Origin: Euryhalocaulis caribicus | GTDB taxonomy: Bacteria > Pseudomonadota > Alphaproteobacteria > Caulobacterales > Maricaulaceae | Reading direction: 5' to 3' | Length of the DNA: 64,000 bases | Assembly: GCF_000412185.1 (NCBI RefSeq) | Contig: NZ_ASJA01000004.1 | Coordinates: 1-64,000, forward strand | Part shown: piece after piece, positions 44,549-53,378 of the stretch | Layout of the letters: every line of letters starts with the position of its first letter | How positions within the stretch are numbered: position 1 is the stretch's first letter | Position numbers and translations under genes: made by a program | Notes under the pieces: model-generated | What the model was told of the DNA's origin: nothing | The model's database searches: none | Seen by the model: only the letters and a program-made list of their open reading frames with translations

Positions 44549-46288
44549 ATGACGCCACAACAGGACCAGCCGGAGGGCCGCGCCCTCAAGGACGCCGCCG
44601 ACCGCCGCCTGATGCCTAAAGTGGAAGCCGACGATTCCATCCAGCGTAAGACGATCGCCATCCTGAAGCGCGCCCTGAAGGCGGCGGAAACCCATAACGA
44701 AAAAGCGATCGACCTCGCCCAGAAGGCTGTGGCGACGGACCCGTCTAGCGGCCTCGCCCACCATGTCGCGGGCGTGACGCTGGACCGCGCCGGCCGGCTT
44801 TCGCAGGCGTTGCAGCATTACGAAAACGCCTGGCGCCTGACCCCGGAAAACGCCGACATCTACCAGAATCTGGGCCTGGTCGCCTGGAAGCTGGACATGG
44901 TCGACGCGGCGGAGAAATTTTTCCGCCTCTATCGCAAGATGCGCCCGAACTCGACCGACGGCGCGATCAATCTGGCCGGGGCCCTGCGCGACAAGGGCCA
45001 GTTCGACGACGCCGCGCAAATTCTCCAGACCTCGGTTTACGCCAATATGGCGGAGCCGACCCTGTGGAACGCGCTGGGCACCGTGCTGCTGGAATCCGGC
45101 GATCCGGGGCAGGCCGTCACCTTCTATAACGAAGCGATCCGCCTGGACCCCGATTTCGCGCGCGGCTGGCACAACCTCGCTTACGCGCTGGACCTGATTG
45201 GCGATCTTCCCGGCGCCATCTCGGCGTTCGAGAACGCGCTGGAAAGCCCGGGCTCCCCCGGCGACGCGGCGGAGATGCGTCACGGCCTCGCTCATACGCT
45301 GCTGGCCGACGGTCAGGTGGCGCGCGGCTGGGACGAATACGCCGTCCGCCTGACCCGCGACTACAACAAATCCACCGTCTTCCTGATCAAGGCCCCGCGC
45401 TGGGAAGGCGATACGGGAGAGCTGAAAGGCAAGCGCGTGCTGCTGGTGGGCGAGCAGGGCCTGGGCGACGAGATCCTGTTCATGAACGCCGCCCGCGACC
45501 TTCAGGACGTCATTGGCCCGGACGGCGAACTGATGATCGCCTGCACGCGCCGCCTGGTCCCGCTGTTCCAGCGCTCCTTCCCAGACGCTCATGTCGGCCA
45601 GCACGGCACGTTCGAGGCCGAGGGCAAGAAATTCCGCGCCGTCACATGGCTGGAAGAGCAGGGCGGCTGCGATGTCTGGCTGCCCATGGGCGAGCTGGCC
45701 CGCGCTTTCCGCGGCGAAACCGCCGCCTTCCCGGACCGCAGCGGATACATGACGCCGGACCCCGAATGCGTCGCCGCCATCAAGGCGCAGCTGGACGCCA
45801 TCGGCCCGGGGCCGAAAGTCGGCATCGTGTGGAAATCCATGCTGATGACCACCCAGCGCTCGAAATTCTTCTCACCGTTCGAGCAATGGCGCAGCGTTCT
45901 GGAAACGCCCGGCGTCAGTTTCGTCAGCCTGCAATATGGCGACACGGCGGACGAACTGGCCCGCGCCGAAGCCGATTACGGCGTGAAGATCCACCAGCTC
46001 GACGATCTGGACCTCAAGGACGATCTGGACGGCGTCGCCGCCCTCGGCGCGGCGCTGGACCTGTCCATCGGCCCGATGAACGCCTCCACCAACCTCGCCG
46101 CCTCCACCGGCGCCGATGTCTGGTTCATCGCCTACAAGTCGCACTGGCCGCTGCTCGGCGCGGGCCGTCTGCTCTGGTATCCGCAGACGCGCGCCTTCTC
46201 CCCGGAAAACTGGGGCGACTGGAAGTCCACGATGGGCGATATCGCCAGCGCCCTCAAACAGCGCCTTTCAAAAGAAAAGGCGGCCTGA
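44549..46288 (+). CDS. flmG: Bimodular TPR / glycosyltransferase FlmG (flagellin glycosyltransferase)
   Basis: This 579-aa protein has an N-terminal TPR array (about residues 35-265, with LAHHVAGVTLDRAGRLSQAL and DIYQNLGLVAWKLDMVDAAEKFF as clear repeats). A GT-B-like C-terminal half follows (about 285-570, with VLLVGEQGLGDEILFMNAARD and IGPMNASTNLAAS). In Caulobacter FlmG uses the TPR part to bind flagellin and the GT part to add the nonulosonate sugar. The flagellins and sugar genes nearby fit that. It reads rightward, away from flbT. Confidence 0.9.
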   Translation: MTPQQDQPEGRALKDAADRRLMPKVEADDSIQRKTIAILKRALKAAETHNEKAIDLAQKAVATDPSSGLAHHVAGVTLDRAGRLSQALQHYENAWRLTPENADIYQNLGLVAWKLDMVDAAEKFFRLYRKMRPNSTDGAINLAGALRDKGQFDDAAQILQTSVYANMAEPTLWNALGTVLLESGDPGQAVTFYNEAIRLDPDFARGWHNLAYALDLIGDLPGAISAFENALESPGSPGDAAEMRHGLAHTLLADGQVARGWDEYAVRLTRDYNKSTVFLIKAPRWEGDTGELKGKRVLLVGEQGLGDEILFMNAARDLQDVIGPDGELMIACTRRLVPLFQRSFPDAHVGQHGTFEAEGKKFRAVTWLEEQGGCDVWLPMGELARAFRGETAAFPDRSGYMTPDPECVAAIKAQLDAIGPGPKVGIVWKSMLMTTQRSKFFSPFEQWRSVLETPGVSFVSLQYGDTADELARAEADYGVKIHQLDDLDLKDDLDGVAALGAALDLSIGPMNASTNLAASTGADVWFIAYKSHWPLLGAGRLLWYPQTRAFSPENWGDWKSTMGDIASALKQRLSKEKAA

Positions 46289-46300
46289 CGGCCGCCTTTT
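46275..46300. terminator. Bidirectional terminator after flmG
   Basis: AAAAGGCGGCC and GGCCGCCTTTT form an 11-base stem with a 4-base loop. It overlaps the flmG stop codon and lies 10 nt from the convergent metalloprotease stop. A-run and T-run flanks let it serve both strands. Confidence 0.85.
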
Positions 46301-46309
46301 CCTACCCCT

Positions 46310-48706
46310 CTACCGCGTCGAGCCGATCGGGCTGCCCGGCGGCGTTTCCGGGCCTGCCACCTGCGGGTCGGCCGCGCTGGCCGGACGCGCCAGATGCGCC
46401 TCCACCCGGTCAGCCAGCCACGCCGCCGCCTCGCTGTCGGCCACCCGCAAGCGTCCATAGACTCGCTTCAGCCGCGCCCGCGCTTCCGACCGCACGGAAA
46501 GCGACGCCGCGGCGTCCTGGTCCAGCGCGATCAGCGCGGACACATAACGCCCCTGCACCGCATGACGGATCCGGGTCTGCCGCGCCGTTTCCTCTTCCCC
46601 CGGCGTGAACAGCGCCGCGTCCGCGGCGTCCAGCACCGCGCCAAAGTCCGGCGCGCCGCCTTCCGCCTGCGCCAGACGCTCCGCCCGCCGCGAATCCAGC
46701 AGCGATCCCAGCGTGATGTCCGCCGCGCTTTCCGCCGCCGCGATCAGATCGAAGGCCGGGGCGCTGCGATTCTCGAACAGCTCCCCGCCCGCCAGCTCCC
46801 GGTCCGGATTGGCCGGCGCCAGAACGCCCAGCACCGCGTCATCCACGTCCAGCGCCTGCGGCGACAGCGTGTCCAGCACCGCCGAAAGCGCCCGGCGCTG
46901 ATCCGCCGCGCCCACCGGCCGCGGCGGCTCCGCCCCGTCCCCGCGCGCCGCATAGGCGTAATCATAACCGCCGATCATCTTGGCGGCCGCCGCGGTCTGG
47001 AAGCGGTGATAGAGATAGATCGGCACGAACACCTCGCGCAGATCCGCCATCGGGTCGCCGGCCTGGATGCGGTCGGCGGCGAAACTGTCCAGCGCGATGC
47101 GGCGCACCCGCATCACATTGTTCAGCTCCCGCGCCGCGTCCGCGCCATTGTCCCAGACGCTGGTCCTGGCGTGGCCCGTCCCGGGCGCGCGCCCGTCGCC
47201 ATCGGCGATATAGACCAGGCCCTGCTCCCGCGCGTCCTCGACCAGATTGTCCAGAAACGCCCGCTCGCTCTCGCCCTCGGGCGCGTCGTCATAAAGCCAG
47301 GTGATCGCGAACTTGTCCCATTCGCCGATCCCGACGTCATAGGCGTCGGAGAAATCCAGCGTGCCGTCGCCGCGCGCCTTCACCCACGGCGCGGGATAAT
47401 CCATCACCGATTGCCGGTCATAGGCGCTGGCCGCGAAATTGTGATGCACGCCGATCGCGTGCCCGACCTCGTGCGCTGAAAGCTGGCGGATGCGGTCCAG
47501 CGCCAGCTCCACCGGGTCGTCATCCTCGCCGGTGCCAACCTTCGCGGTCCCGGCCAGTCCCTCGAAAATCATCCGGTCCTGCCGCACGCGCTGGGAGCCG
47601 AGGATCACATGACCCTTGATCCGCTCGCCCGTGCGCGGGTCCACCACGCCGCCGCCATAGGACCAGCCGCGCGTCTGGCGATGCACCCACTGAACCACGT
47701 TGTAGCGGGCGTCCAGCGGATGCGCGCCTTCCGGCAATTCCTCCACTTTGAAACCGCCGGGATAGCCCGCCGCCTCGAACGCCTCGCCCCACCAGGACGC
47801 GCCCTCCATCAGCGCGCTCTTCACCGGCTCCGGCGCGCCCGGATCGATATAATAGGTGATCGGCTCGCCCTCGGTCTGGCGGTGCCGCACGGCGTAGCGT
47901 TTCACCACAGCCTCATCCAGCGGCGCGGAATAATCATAGAAAGCCGTGTGGATCGTGCCGACGCGCGGGTCGAATTCCCGCGGCTCGAACCCCTCGCCCG
48001 GCAGCCGCACAAAGGAATGATGCTGGCGCAGCGTCACCGCGTTCGGGTTCGCCGCCGTCGCCCGCACTTCCGGCCCCGGATTGGCGGAGGCGAAGGTCAG
48101 GAAGGAATCCAGCTCCACATTGTCCGGGAAGGTCAGAACCGATCCCGGATCGACCATGGACCGGCCCGCGTCCAGCGCAAACCCGGCCCCGTCCTCGTCC
48201 ATCGCCCCGGCCAGCTGCAGCCCATCCTGGCTCACCATGCCGCTGATATCGGCCAGCACGGCGCCGTCCGGTCCGCGCCCGACAATCTCGCCCGACCACA
48301 GGAAAGAGTCCGCAAAGGACTCATCCACCGCGTCCTGCTCCAGCGGATTATCCGCGGTTGCGCGATAGCGGGTATTCTCGGCGGCCACGACCAGTTTCGG
48401 CCCGACCACGCGGAACGTTACCAACTGCCCGGAATCGCCCCAGCCCCGGTCCAGCCCCAGCGGGTTGGAGCCCAACCCGGCCGACAGCCGCTGCGCATAG
48501 ATGGCCGTCAGGGCCACGCCGTCCTCGCCGGGCGCGGGCAGTTCGGCCAGCACCCGGCCCTCCTCCGCATCCACCCAGACATCGAAGAAGCCATCCTGCT
48601 TCTCCAGCCCCGCAACCGCCTCGTCATAGGCGCTTGCGCTGTCGGCGCCCGTATCGTCACAGGCCGCCGCCAGAACCAGAACCGCGCAAATTACCGCTAT
48701 TCGCAT
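46310..48706 (-). CDS. Zinc metalloprotease lipoprotein (DUF5117/DUF4953 type)
   Basis: This protein of about 798 aa has an N-terminal lipobox (VLAAAC near residue 15). DUF5117-like beta-rich segments (about 30-250) follow. The protease domain has the extended zinc motif HEVGHAIGVHH and a YDRQSVMDYPAPW Met-turn-like segment. The HExxHxxGxxH pattern marks a metzincin-like zinc protease acting in the periplasm or on the outer membrane. The ATG at 48706 is chosen over 48769 because GGGGAG precedes it and it starts the signal peptide. The substrate is unknown. Confidence 0.88.
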   Translation of the reverse strand: MRIAVICAVLVLAAACDDTGADSASAYDEAVAGLEKQDGFFDVWVDAEEGRVLAELPAPGEDGVALTAIYAQRLSAGLGSNPLGLDRGWGDSGQLVTFRVVGPKLVVAAENTRYRATADNPLEQDAVDESFADSFLWSGEIVGRGPDGAVLADISGMVSQDGLQLAGAMDEDGAGFALDAGRSMVDPGSVLTFPDNVELDSFLTFASANPGPEVRATAANPNAVTLRQHHSFVRLPGEGFEPREFDPRVGTIHTAFYDYSAPLDEAVVKRYAVRHRQTEGEPITYYIDPGAPEPVKSALMEGASWWGEAFEAAGYPGGFKVEELPEGAHPLDARYNVVQWVHRQTRGWSYGGGVVDPRTGERIKGHVILGSQRVRQDRMIFEGLAGTAKVGTGEDDDPVELALDRIRQLSAHEVGHAIGVHHNFAASAYDRQSVMDYPAPWVKARGDGTLDFSDAYDVGIGEWDKFAITWLYDDAPEGESERAFLDNLVEDAREQGLVYIADGDGRAPGTGHARTSVWDNGADAARELNNVMRVRRIALDSFAADRIQAGDPMADLREVFVPIYLYHRFQTAAAAKMIGGYDYAYAARGDGAEPPRPVGAADQRRALSAVLDTLSPQALDVDDAVLGVLAPANPDRELAGGELFENRSAPAFDLIAAAESAADITLGSLLDSRRAERLAQAEGGAPDFGAVLDAADAALFTPGEEETARQTRIRHAVQGRYVSALIALDQDAAASLSVRSEARARLKRVYGRLRVADSEAAAWLADRVEAHLARPASAADPQVAGPETPPGSPIGSTR

Positions 48707-48883
48707 GTCGCTCCCCGAAACCGTCAAAACTTCGACGCGCACCTTGGCGCAGCGTTCCGGTCCGCGCAAATCGCATCTGGGCTGACGTTTACGTCACCCG
48801 CTTGCGGCCTTGCCGCGCGCGGTCTCCGCCCCTAGCTTCGCTGCAATTGCGAAGGTTCGGAAACAGGCAAAAGGCAAGGCTAC

Positions 48884-49738
<855 letters not shown>

Positions 49739-49825
49739 TCACGCAATCGCCATTTGACCGCGCCCGGCGCGGCGCCGTCTAATCGGTTCCGGGGCGCGCC
49801 GCCGCGCCCGGACCAGGGGGACTTC

Positions 49826-50005
49826 ATGACCAGACTTTCCAGCCGCATCGGCCTGCTCGCCGGCCTGACCGCCATCCTCGGCCTCTCGGCCTGCGCCATG
49901 ATCGACGAGGATTCGCAACTCGACCCGGAAGTCATGGAAGACCCCTGGATGGACGAAGCCCGCGACAACTCCACGCCGCAAGGCGTGATGGGCGACAACT
50001 ACTAG
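49826..50005 (+). CDS. Small lipoprotein (59 aa)
   Basis: The ATG at 49826 starts a lipoprotein signal (MTRLSSRIGLLAGLTAILGL, then the S-A-C lipobox at about residue 23). The mature part is about 36 residues, acidic, and ends GVMGDNY. GGGGG lies 6 nt upstream. It is 87 bp after the MoxR gene in the same direction. No family is recognised. Confidence 0.72.
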   Translation: MTRLSSRIGLLAGLTAILGLSACAMIDEDSQLDPEVMEDPWMDEARDNSTPQGVMGDNY

Positions 50006-50006
50006 G

Positions 50007-50036
50007 GAATTTCCTCCGGGTTTGCGGAGGAAATTC
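50007..50036 (+). terminator. Strong hairpin after small lipoprotein gene
   Basis: Perfect 12-base arms (GAATTTCCTCCG and CGGAGGAAATTC) with loop GGTTTG begin 2 nt past the lipoprotein stop. There is no T-run, so termination may need Rho or the hairpin may protect the mRNA end. Confidence 0.55.
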
Positions 50037-50053
50037 GCTGTTCCCGGACCCCG

Positions 50054-50175
50054 CCTTCGAGACGCCCTTGCGGGCTCCTCAGGCTAAGGGTCGGGGGTAT
50101 GAAGCTACTGTTTCTCCACCCGCGTCCATCACGCTTCCCCTGAGGAGCCGCGCCAAGGGCGCGGCGTCTCGAAGG
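50054..50175. repeat. Long interrupted inverted repeat (extragenic palindrome)
   Basis: CCTTCGAGACGCC...CTTG.GGGCTCCTCAGG at 50054-50083 is mirrored by CCTGAGGAGCC...CAAGG..GGCGTCTCGAAGG at 50139-50175, with about 55 nt between. It looks like two head-to-head copies of a dispersed alphaproteobacterial extragenic repeat. Copy number elsewhere cannot be judged here. Confidence 0.65.
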
Positions 50176-50224
50176 GCCGGGAAAGCAGGGACAAACACGG
50201 AAATATCAGACCGGGTCTCCACCT

Positions 50225-50370
50225 GCGCCATACTCCCTCCTGTTCGCTGCCGCGAGGGACCATGAGCTCGGGTCGCATGGGGCGGGGAACGGCGCCGGAG
50301 GCGTCTCGGGAGGAGACCTTGCCCGATGACCGCTCCGGCCTGTCGGAAGGGACTGCGAAGGAAAAACGGT
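50225..50370 (+). ncRNA. Candidate 6S RNA
   Basis: The segment CCTGTTCGCTGCCGCGAGGG, then GACCATGAGCTCGGGTCGCA, resembles the conserved 5' half of 6S RNA: a TGTTCGC closing stem, then a TGAGC-C-GGG central-bubble edge. The likely 3' arm CTGCGAAGGA pairs GCGAA with TTCGC, and TCGGG at 50269-50273 can pair with CCCGA at 50322-50326. ACCTGC (50221-50226) can also pair with GCAGGT (50388-50393), so ends are approximate. 6S RNA binds RNA polymerase in place of promoter DNA. The match is from remembered consensus, not a model search. Confidence 0.5.
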
Positions 50371-50604
50371 CGCAAGGCCAACTTCAGGCAGGTTCAAACG
50401 TCAGCGGCGCGCAGCTTCGGTTCGCAAAGCAATCCAATAATAAATACGGCCAGCGTCCGAAACGCGCGCCGCTTCCCTCACTCACCCAACACCTCCGAGG
50501 TCAAAGGACCTGCGGAGCTTTCGGCGCATCCTCTCCCGACAGTCGCCGGAATTGGCCTAGCCAATATCCGGGGACCAGAGACGGCGGACCCGCCGCAAAC
50601 TGGA

Positions 50605-50635
50605 TCCCGGACATCCGCTGACGCGGATTCCGGGA
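50605..50635. repeat. Two-tier palindromic extragenic element
   Basis: TCCCGG-AC-ATCCGC, loop TGAC, GCGGAT-T-CCGGGA forms a GC-rich hairpin typical of dispersed alphaproteobacterial intergenic repeats. It ends 18 bp before the target duplication of the transposon. Confidence 0.55.
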
Positions 50636-50652
50636 GCTAGAAAAGAGAAAAA

Positions 50653-50660
50653 GAAAAGAA
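50653..50660. repeat. Left 8-bp target-site duplication
   Basis: GAAAAGAA directly precedes the left inverted repeat. The same 8 bases follow the right inverted repeat at 53812-53819. Eight bases is the usual duplication length of IS1595-family insertions. Confidence 0.9.
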
Positions 50661-50684
50661 CGGCATTATGTATCAAGCGCACCA
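50661..50684 (+). repeat. Left terminal inverted repeat of the IS1595-family transposon
   Basis: It begins CGGCATTATGTATCAAGCGC and continues ACCA. Twenty-two of 24 bases match the right end in inverted orientation; the two mismatches (GC against AA) follow the sixteenth base. Confidence 0.9.
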
Positions 50685-50719
50685 AGGCCGGGAGACTTTC
50701 AAATGAGTAAGGCTTCCCC

Positions 50720-51259
50720 GTGCACAACTTTTCCGACAACATGCCCCTTATGGGGGAGAGGACTAAGCTCACAATCTTGTTCGGGTTGGAGGCCGTGATG
50801 ATCGGCGCTCCGAACGTATTCCCAACACTGCCTACGTTAGTTGGCGCCCTACTATTTTATACTGGTCTACTGGGGCTGGTTGTCACGGTCTCATGGATCG
50901 TGTTTCAGGCTGTGCGAAATCGAGGCCTAACACCGAAACCCGACTTAGACCTGACCGCTGCTTATAGGGCCGTCAAGAAGCACCTGGGGGACGATGGGCC
51001 AGCGCAGATCAAAGAGCTTGCCGGCAGGGGCAAGATCACCCTTTGGGGGAAGCCTCAGCTAGAATCCGGTGGTCTGAATGAAAAGACACCAACCTTTGGG
51101 CTAGAAGTCGAAATCCCCCAAGATTACTGGATCAGGGGCGATATCAGTTGGATTACCCTTCACGGGACCGAGCGCACTAAGGCGCACGGCGACAGTGAGA
51201 CTTACGGAAAGCTGCGCCTGAACAGTAAGCAGCTAAAGAAAGCCGGACTTCTAGGATAA
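50720..51259 (+). CDS. Transposon passenger: two-helix membrane protein of unknown function
   Basis: This 179-aa frame begins 59 bp inside the left end. It has two membrane helices (about residues 15-40 and 43-65). A cytoplasmic or periplasmic domain of about 110 residues follows, with a KKHLGDDGPAQIKELAGRGKITLWG segment and a Trp/Tyr-rich end (DYWIRGDISWITLHG). I do not recognise it. The soluble part looks like a small ligand-binding or effector domain. Codon use is less GC-biased than the core genes. It ends tail to tail with the DUF6471 gene (9-nt overlap). Confidence 0.65.
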   Translation: MHNFSDNMPLMGERTKLTILFGLEAVMIGAPNVFPTLPTLVGALLFYTGLLGLVVTVSWIVFQAVRNRGLTPKPDLDLTAAYRAVKKHLGDDGPAQIKELAGRGKITLWGKPQLESGGLNEKTPTFGLEVEIPQDYWIRGDISWITLHGTERTKAHGDSETYGKLRLNSKQLKKAGLLG

Positions 51260-51475
51260 CCGCAAATCCGTCACGTTGATTGCGCTTAAACACGCCAGCA
51301 GAAACGCTGCCGTGAATTTTCCCCGGCTGATTTTGTTTCGGATATTGCGTTCGCTGTCGCTGACCCCGACCGTTTCCAGCCGCTCGGCAAGCTGGGCGTA
51401 AGTCAGGCCCTTTCGCTTCAACTCGGCTTTCAGGAGGTTCGCGGCGCGGTCCTCCCATTGATTCCGTTCGGGCAT
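51251..51475 (-). CDS. Transposon passenger: DUF6471 putative DNA-binding protein
   Basis: This 74-aa protein (LLKAELKRKGLTYAQLAERL, then ERNIRNKISRGKFTAAFLLACLSAI) matches DUF6471, a small helix-turn-helix-like domain resembling Cro/C1-type repressors. It is divergent from the transposase across 107 bp containing short palindromes, so it may repress the transposase promoter, its own, or both. That role is inferred from layout. No cytotoxic partner is visible, though the adjacent membrane protein is convergent with it. Confidence 0.78.
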   Translation of the reverse strand: MPERNQWEDRAANLLKAELKRKGLTYAQLAERLETVGVSDSERNIRNKISRGKFTAAFLLACLSAINVTDLRLS

Positions 51476-51487
51476 GATTCGTCTCCT

Positions 51488-51506
51488 ATGATGTTGAAAG
51501 CATCAT
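51488..51506. promoter_or_regulatory. Possible operator palindrome in front of DUF6471
   Basis: ATGATG-TTGAAAG-CATCAT is a perfect 6-base inverted repeat with a 7-base spacer, 13 bp upstream of the DUF6471 ATG. It would suit a small dimeric repressor. Confidence 0.45.
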
Positions 51507-51524
51507 AAATGATGACGTTTGCCC

Positions 51525-51553
51525 TTGCAATGGTGACATATGGTCATTATATC
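51525..51553 (+). promoter_or_regulatory. Candidate sigma-70 promoter of the transposase
   Basis: TTGCAA, 17 bp, TATATC, about 30 bp before the transposase ATG. A second small palindrome, AGTGC-ATAA-GCACT, covers 51555-51568 around the expected start of transcription and could be an operator or leader hairpin. Confidence 0.5.
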
Positions 51554-51582
51554 TAGTGCATAAGCACTGGAAACGATGACAA

Positions 51583-52545
51583 ATGACGCAGCACTTTCTT
51601 CTCTCCGCCCAAGCCCGCTCCCTCTCCCTCAAGGAGATCTACAAGGCGGGCGAGGATGCCGCTTACAAGACGTTCTGTTCGATCCGCTGGGTTGAGACGG
51701 ACGGGGGGCCGGTTTGCCCGCGCTGCGGCTGTCTGGAAGCCTACAGCATCACCACGCGCCGCAAGTTCAAGTGCAAGGCGTGTCACCACCAGTTCAGCGT
51801 GACCAGCGGGACGATCTTCGCCTCCCGCAAGATGGACTTTACCGACCTGCTGGCCGCGATCTGCATCTTCGTGAACGCCGTCAAGGGCATTTCCGCGCTG
51901 CAAATGAGCCGCGATCTGGACTGCCAATACAAGACGGCCTTCGTCCTGTCGCACAAGCTGCGCGAGGCCATGGCGCTTGAAACCAAGGGCATGAAGCTGG
52001 ACGGCGTTGTCGAAATCGACGGTTGCCATGTTGGCGGTCATATCCGCCCGGCGAACTTTGCCGAGGAACGCATTGACCGCCGCCTTGCCCGTCACCAGAC
52101 CGGCAAGCGCCGCGTTGTGGTTGCTCTGCGCCAGCGTCAGGGCCGCACCCTGCCGTTCGTCGCCAAGTTTGAGTCCGATGGCGTCGATATCGCCGCCCGC
52201 GTCCTGAAAGAACAGACCATCATCTTCGCGGACGAAGCCGCCCATTGGGACCGTCTGGCCGTTGCCTATCCCATGGGCCGGATCAATCACCGTGACGCCT
52301 ATAGCGATCAGGGCGCGCATACGAACAATGTGGAGTCCTATTTCTCCCGCCTGCGCCGCATGGTCACGGGCCAGCACCACCACGTCAGCCCCGGCTACCT
52401 GCACCAGTATGCGGGCGAGGCCGCGTGGCGCGAGGATCACCGCCGCGAGGCGAATGGTGAACTGGCGGGCCGTGCTCTGACGCTGGCCATGGCGTCAGGC
52501 GTCAGCCGGAATTGGAAAGGATATTGGCAGCGCGCGGCGGCGTAG
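51583..52545 (+). CDS. IS1595-family DDE transposase
   Basis: This 320-aa transposase has an N-terminal zinc ribbon (C45-x2-C48 and C64-x2-C67) and the IS1595 catalytic domain. D146 (VEIDGCHVGG), D217 (IFADEAAHW) and the N249-V-E251 segment (NNVESYFSRLRR) give the acidic active site. It cuts and joins the element ends. The frame is intact and full length. It sits centrally in the transposon with passengers on both sides. Ribosome-site match is weak (GGAAACGA). Confidence 0.95.
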   Translation: MTQHFLLSAQARSLSLKEIYKAGEDAAYKTFCSIRWVETDGGPVCPRCGCLEAYSITTRRKFKCKACHHQFSVTSGTIFASRKMDFTDLLAAICIFVNAVKGISALQMSRDLDCQYKTAFVLSHKLREAMALETKGMKLDGVVEIDGCHVGGHIRPANFAEERIDRRLARHQTGKRRVVVALRQRQGRTLPFVAKFESDGVDIAARVLKEQTIIFADEAAHWDRLAVAYPMGRINHRDAYSDQGAHTNNVESYFSRLRRMVTGQHHHVSPGYLHQYAGEAAWREDHRREANGELAGRALTLAMASGVSRNWKGYWQRAAA

Positions 52546-52598
52546 AACGTAAGCGGAACGTCTTACTTGGCGCCGAATATTGAATCAGGGTATTAAAA

Positions 52599-52627
52599 AG
52601 CCCGCACGAGTCGCAATCGTGCGGGCT
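52599..52627. terminator. Terminator downstream of the transposase
   Basis: Eleven-base arms (AGCCCGCACGA and TCGTGCGGGCT) with a 7-base loop lie 54 nt past the transposase stop. The minus-strand side is followed by TTTTT; on the plus strand GAAACTTTAATT follows. It isolates the transposase from the next gene. Confidence 0.75.
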
Positions 52628-52743
52628 GAAACTTTAATTGCCAACGGGTGGCAAGCTGTTGTTTTCGAATTTTCTAATTGGCAGATTCCGAGGAATTAGT
52701 CAAGCCGCCCTTTGGCTCCTTGCGCAGAAAAGGAGCCTTATCC

Positions 52744-53193
52744 ATGCGCCAGCAAAACGTTGTAATTCTCCAAGTTTTCTTTAAGTACGACAATGACTTA
52801 TGTGTCCGTGAGCTAATGTCGATACGAACCGCAATCGGCCGCGCCTTCCGGCCCGCCATGCATGACAAACGTCATATGGCGTTTGTCATTCAAACTACCG
52901 AAACACCGGAAGAATTAGTGAACCGTATCCGAAATGTTCTCGAAGCCGATTCGATTGCCAATTACTGGGCCTTGATCCCCTACCAGAACCCCGCGGGAAA
53001 ATTCGGAGGTCTGGATGCCCTCACGACCCGTGTGCGGATGGCATATGCTGATGTTCGGAACAAAGCGAAGGCCAAGGACATGCGCAAGGCTGAGAGGCTC
53101 GTCCGCGAAAGCAGCGATCATGACACACTTGGAAAGGTGCATGTCGAGCGCCGCGGGAAGCGGAAACACACGCAACGCTCGGATCGCGCATAA
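52744..53193 (+). CDS. Transposon passenger: hypothetical protein (149 aa)
   Basis: This frame is taken from an ATG at 52744 with AGGAG 9 nt upstream; a longer frame from 52678 lacks that site. It is a mixed alpha/beta protein beginning MRQQNVVILQVFFKYDNDLC with a strongly basic C-terminus (RRGKRKHTQRSDRA). The beta-alpha-beta start followed by FVIQTTETPEELVNRIRNVL could be a small ferredoxin-like fold. No family is recognised and no enzyme motif is seen. It is separated from the transposase by a terminator. Confidence 0.6.
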   Translation: MRQQNVVILQVFFKYDNDLCVRELMSIRTAIGRAFRPAMHDKRHMAFVIQTTETPEELVNRIRNVLEADSIANYWALIPYQNPAGKFGGLDALTTRVRMAYADVRNKAKAKDMRKAERLVRESSDHDTLGKVHVERRGKRKHTQRSDRA

Positions 53194-53306
53194 TGCAGGG
53201 GAAATAGCCATTGTCTTTTCTTTTGATACGGCGATTTGCGGAAATCAAGGGCAATCAACTTGCTCAGCAGATGGCACACGGCTAGTCTAAGTCTCTGCTA
53301 GTCCAT

Positions 53307-53345
53307 TAAGCTAGCGGCGATCACTACCACGGTGGCCGCTAGTTA
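53307..53345. repeat. Palindromic structured segment inside the transposon
   Basis: TTAAGCTAGCGGC and GCCGCTAG-TTAA form near-perfect 12-13-base arms around a 16-base loop that itself holds CCACGGTGG. It lies in the 228-bp gap between two passenger genes. It may be a strong RNA hairpin, protein-binding site or remnant of an element end. Confidence 0.45.
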
Positions 53346-53378
53346 AGAGCGGGGCGGGCAACCGTCCCTCAACGCCTT

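Larger units (their letters stand above)
50006..50652. other. Gene-poor stretch with hairpins, extragenic repeats and a candidate 6S RNA
   Basis: I see no convincing protein gene. The stretch holds a 12-bp hairpin after the lipoprotein gene (50007-50036), a long inverted repeat (50054-50175), a candidate 6S RNA (about 50225-50370), and a two-tier palindrome at 50605-50635. Open frames here translate extragenic repeat DNA and are not credible genes. It ends at the transposon target site. Confidence 0.7.

Noticed and set aside
50262-50772. Several open frames of 60-120 codons on both strands
   Set aside because: They translate palindromic extragenic repeat and RNA-like DNA, have no ribosome sites, and show low-complexity Arg/Pro/Ser sequence.
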